Assembly: GCA_900708905.1 (NCBI GenBank)
Contig: CAADRB010000051.1
Coordinates: 759,694 to 823,693 of the forward strand
Direction of reading: 5' to 3'
DNA: 64,000 nt
Origin: Hymenolepis diminuta
Taxonomy: Eukaryota; Platyhelminthes; Cestoda; Cyclophyllidea; Hymenolepididae
Shown here: piece by piece, positions 61,001-64,000 of the stretch
Numbering within the stretch: the first letter of the stretch is position 1
Layout of the letters: each line of letters opens with the position of its first letter
The notes under the pieces: model-generated
Database searches by the model: none
The model's input: only the letters and a program-made list of their open reading frames with translations
Told to the model about the DNA's origin: nothing
Translations under genes and position numbers: made by a program

Positions 61001-64000
61001 TACTCACTGGGTGTGCACCGATGGACAGTCTTAGATAATCACGCTAACTGCACTGAAGTACACGAATGCAATTAGCGTATTATTGATTAGTGCATTTGTC
61101 AAGGTGATGATGAAGCACTTAAGCACAAATAGGAGCTAACTGAGGGGCGTAATAGTCAGTTGCATGACATCCGGTTTTCTTTTTCCCCTGACTAGAACTA
61201 CTTTGACTTTACTTTCTGTCGTGTGATGACGGAATATCACAGTCATAAACACGTATGCTAAGGAAGGCGAAGGGGGAATTTTGCCACTTGGTTTATTCTT
61301 TCGCGCCTGTGATAGTCACTATTCTCTAGTCATCACTAATCTTTTAGAAAGTAAACTTTACGCCTGGATTGATGGAATTTTAGGGTCTTTTTGTATAGGA
61401 ATATTTCCCGTTGAAGTGCTTCATAATTTTAGAAGGTATCTTCTTATCAAGAGTGGGATGAGTTTATATCACTCTGAGGGCCACTTAGTATCATTGGAAT
61501 GTTTCTCTTAACGATTGATCCGCTGAGACCAAGTCTAAGGTTCTTTCCAAACTGTCAATATTTTAATAATATATAAAAAGATCCTACACGTGGTTTCTAA
61601 AATTCTGGTGTGTTTTCTAATTCGAGTAGGATAATGAACTACCATTCGTCAATGAGGTCATTATTTGAAACCGATTTCGAACTAAGTTGATGCCCTTCCA
61701 AACGCGGTTACTACAACTCAAGAATCAAAAATAGCTGACAGAATATTTTGCTAGGGAAGAGCAGACAGGAGGCAATAATCTTGTTACCAGTAGTTTATGA
61801 TTCTGTGCAGCATTAAAACTTACAACTATTTAGATAACGGAGGGAACCGATAAAATGCTTAATAGCTGGGGATGAGTCATATGCGAAGAAAGCAATAAAC
61901 TGGATAAAAATCGAAAAGCGAATTACGATAATAGATAACCTAGATAAGGAAAAAGGGTCATTGCAACTCTTTGAGTCATCTTTAGTCCCCTCTATTTACC
62001 TTGTTGGGGTCTACATTTCACATCGGAGACCCTTGTGTCGAACTGTTCTTATTATACTCAAAACTTCCTTCTTGCTCACACTTTCAAAATTATGCAGCGG
62101 TCTTCACGTTATTGCCTTTACTCTTACTGACAAAGTAGACAACCACTTAAATTGCCCCTTATCACATCAATTAGCACAGGTGACTCATGCAAGGAGTTGC
62201 AGCGGTAGCAGAGAGCATAGCAGCAATATATTGCTACGATAATATCTCTATCTAAACTCGTAAGAATATTTATGGTGTATGGGACCTAGCAAACTTGAAT
62301 TGTCTGATTCATTCTCTGTGCCGTAATTACTTTTACCTCTTCGCATCTCTGCCCTCCCACATTGTAACAAGTTCGGGAGATTAGGTCTTGCTCAGCCCTT
62401 CATAATTTGATCTACATCGTGAACGATGTGTATATATGCTCTGGTTCTTTCATCCTTGTCAAGCAGTCTTCTTTTTTCATCTTATACCTTCCTTTTTGTA
62501 TCTAATCTTCTGATACATATTTTTGAGATAATTCAAATTCTTATAGCCCTTTTGTTGGTCAATATTAATCAGTAGTGTCGAACATTCCGTTCCCTAGACT
62601 TGTGTAGATGTTTTGAACCCTCTAACTTTCAGTACGACTGCCACGATAGTCTCTTTTGCTTTTAATGTCGAGGATATTCCCTTAAAAGTATCGATTGACG
62701 CTTTGGCTTTGTTTTCAGTTTTTTTAATGCCCGAAGGTAGCAGGTCATTTATAATACTTTTTCCGGTCATAAAAAATTGAACCGAATGAGATTCCCCCAA
62801 ACGCACAAATCATGAGGGTCTTACGAACAAGATGGTGCAAACTGCTACTTAGAATATGCAGAAATCCAGCCCAAGCTCTCCTATTTTTATACTTTGCTTC
62901 CCTTTATTCAGTTAATGTAATATTGAGACCTATACATCCCTTGTCCATATCATCCCATTGCCACAACCTTTTGTTTTAATGTACTTAATAAATAGTGCAG
63001 GGCTTTGAACAGTCTATAGGTTCACTATACGTTAGCCTCAATAATTTCCTGACAGTTCTATCCAGTTTAAATGGTTTTAATCAGTTGAATCTATTCGGAC
63101 CTTAGTATAAATCCGTGGCCCAACTTGACAAATTAATTCAATGTAAGTTGTGGTTGAGGACATCTTTATAAAAGTGAATCTAAGCATTCTTTGATTATTT
63201 CAAATAAAAAATGATAGTATTAAACATTTGTATTTTATCTGTTATATTCCAGGGTTGATTTCTTTCAGAGATGTCAAAAGAACCGAGAAGTCGCAGTATA
63301 AATTTGCCATTGAGAATTTTCACTTTTGAAGAGTCACTTGAACCTTTGCTTTTTAAAGTTTACAGTGGTTATACTTATTAAATTCTTATGCTCTTTGTTA
63401 TTTATCCCAAAAGAATAGCTGATTTTACTAGATAGTAACAACACTATATCCGTCCTATTTATCAGCTTTCTCTTTTATCCCTGGTTAATATTTCATTTCT
63501 CAAAAAGACCGGCTAGGTCGAATAAAACTTTTCACGCAAACTGACGAATTTTCCCATGTGTCTTCACGAAAACACGACGGGAGAGGTCTTTGTTTGCGCG
63601 AGTGGATGAATATTTGGCGGAGAGGTAGGGATGGGGGTTGTCCGTTTGCACTGGCGTCGCTGGTTATCAGTGGTAGCCGTCATCGTGAGTCATCCGCAGC
63701 AGCCTTTCAATGTCTCTCCATCAAACACGGAGGGCCCTTTCTTAACTCCCCTTCTATTGTGACTCACTGAGTTTTATAGGTAGGCCCACGTACGCAGAGC
63801 GGGCTTTTTCATAACTGTGCAGTTTAGCTATCTGTTCTACAAAACTCCTTTCATCTTCATCGATTAAGTCCCGGCCTAAGACATTTCTGGAAATGAAGAT
63901 TCTCTATGATCCATTGAGTTATGGGCATATTTTCTGTCACTATGTTGTTCTTAGTGTTCTAGAATATTCTTCTATTTCGTTTCCAACGCATATATTTTTT
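55092..64000 (+). other. Src intron 4, open at the window edge (more than 8.9 kb)
   Basis: After the glycine-loop exon no further kinase exon (VAIK, HRD or DFG context) was recognised. Contents: a 13-C run at 57289-57301, a repeat-family copy at about 59268-59465, and GC-richer patches near 56540-56660, 60100-60330 and 63560-63780 without assigned function. Confidence 0.5.
59268..59465 (+). repeat. Unnamed 200-bp repeat family, copy 4
   Basis: CAAATATTCCAAAGCTCAGT, GAGTGCATTCATGTCCAAGA, GATATTCAGAGCTTGTTGA and ATAGCAGAGCTCACAATGGT follow in the same order as in copies 1-3. Confidence 0.6.

Overview
Organism and evidence. This is an intron-rich, AT-rich nuclear window from a metazoan. I infer a parasitic flatworm, most likely a tapeworm. 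The grounds are spliceosomal introns of 33-44 nt in five transcription units beside introns of 5-10 kb, tightly packed same-strand gene pairs that look trans-splicing compatible, and a TRPM2-type channel with a NUDT9H tail. I could run no database search, so the species is not called. All gene models were built by eye: family motifs first, then splice sites chosen so that every junction keeps frame.

Layout. 1-896: intergenic, with a 54-bp exact repeat around a single N (assembly scar) and the poly(A) signal of the next gene. 897-16083 (minus): 29 exons of a TRPM2-like cation channel ending in a degenerate NUDT9H (Nudix-like) domain. 16418-19029 (minus): five ankyrin-repeat exons that splice in frame into the first TRPM exon, so they may be an unusual N-terminus of the channel (34 exons, 1774 codons if joined). 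19030-24972: gene-poor, with a SINE-like copy and a decayed zinc-finger relic. 24973-26131 (minus): ELP6 (Elongator subunit) with a 50-aa STMP1-like mitochondrial micropeptide gene only about 140 bp upstream on the same strand. 27244-32684 (plus): ARMC7 and COX10, whose stop and start codons overlap (ATGA). 34551-35300 (minus): a 200-aa ubiquitin-conjugating enzyme whose four introns are all 36-38 nt, two of them GC-AG. 35648 onward (plus): a Src-family tyrosine kinase, head-to-head with the E2. Its unique region, SH3, SH2 and the start of the kinase domain are present; the rest of the kinase lies beyond the window, after an intron of more than 8.9 kb.

How the genes relate. Housekeeping genes (STMP1-like, ELP6, ARMC7, COX10, E2) sit in a compact block of about 10 kb, in same-strand pairs with splice-acceptor-like sequences just before start codons. 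The two signalling genes (TRPM2-like channel and Src kinase) are long and repeat-bearing. Src introns carry two repeat families recognisable only by internal comparison: a tRNA-derived SINE-like element (also present near 19.6 kb) and a second family of about 200 bp of unknown origin.
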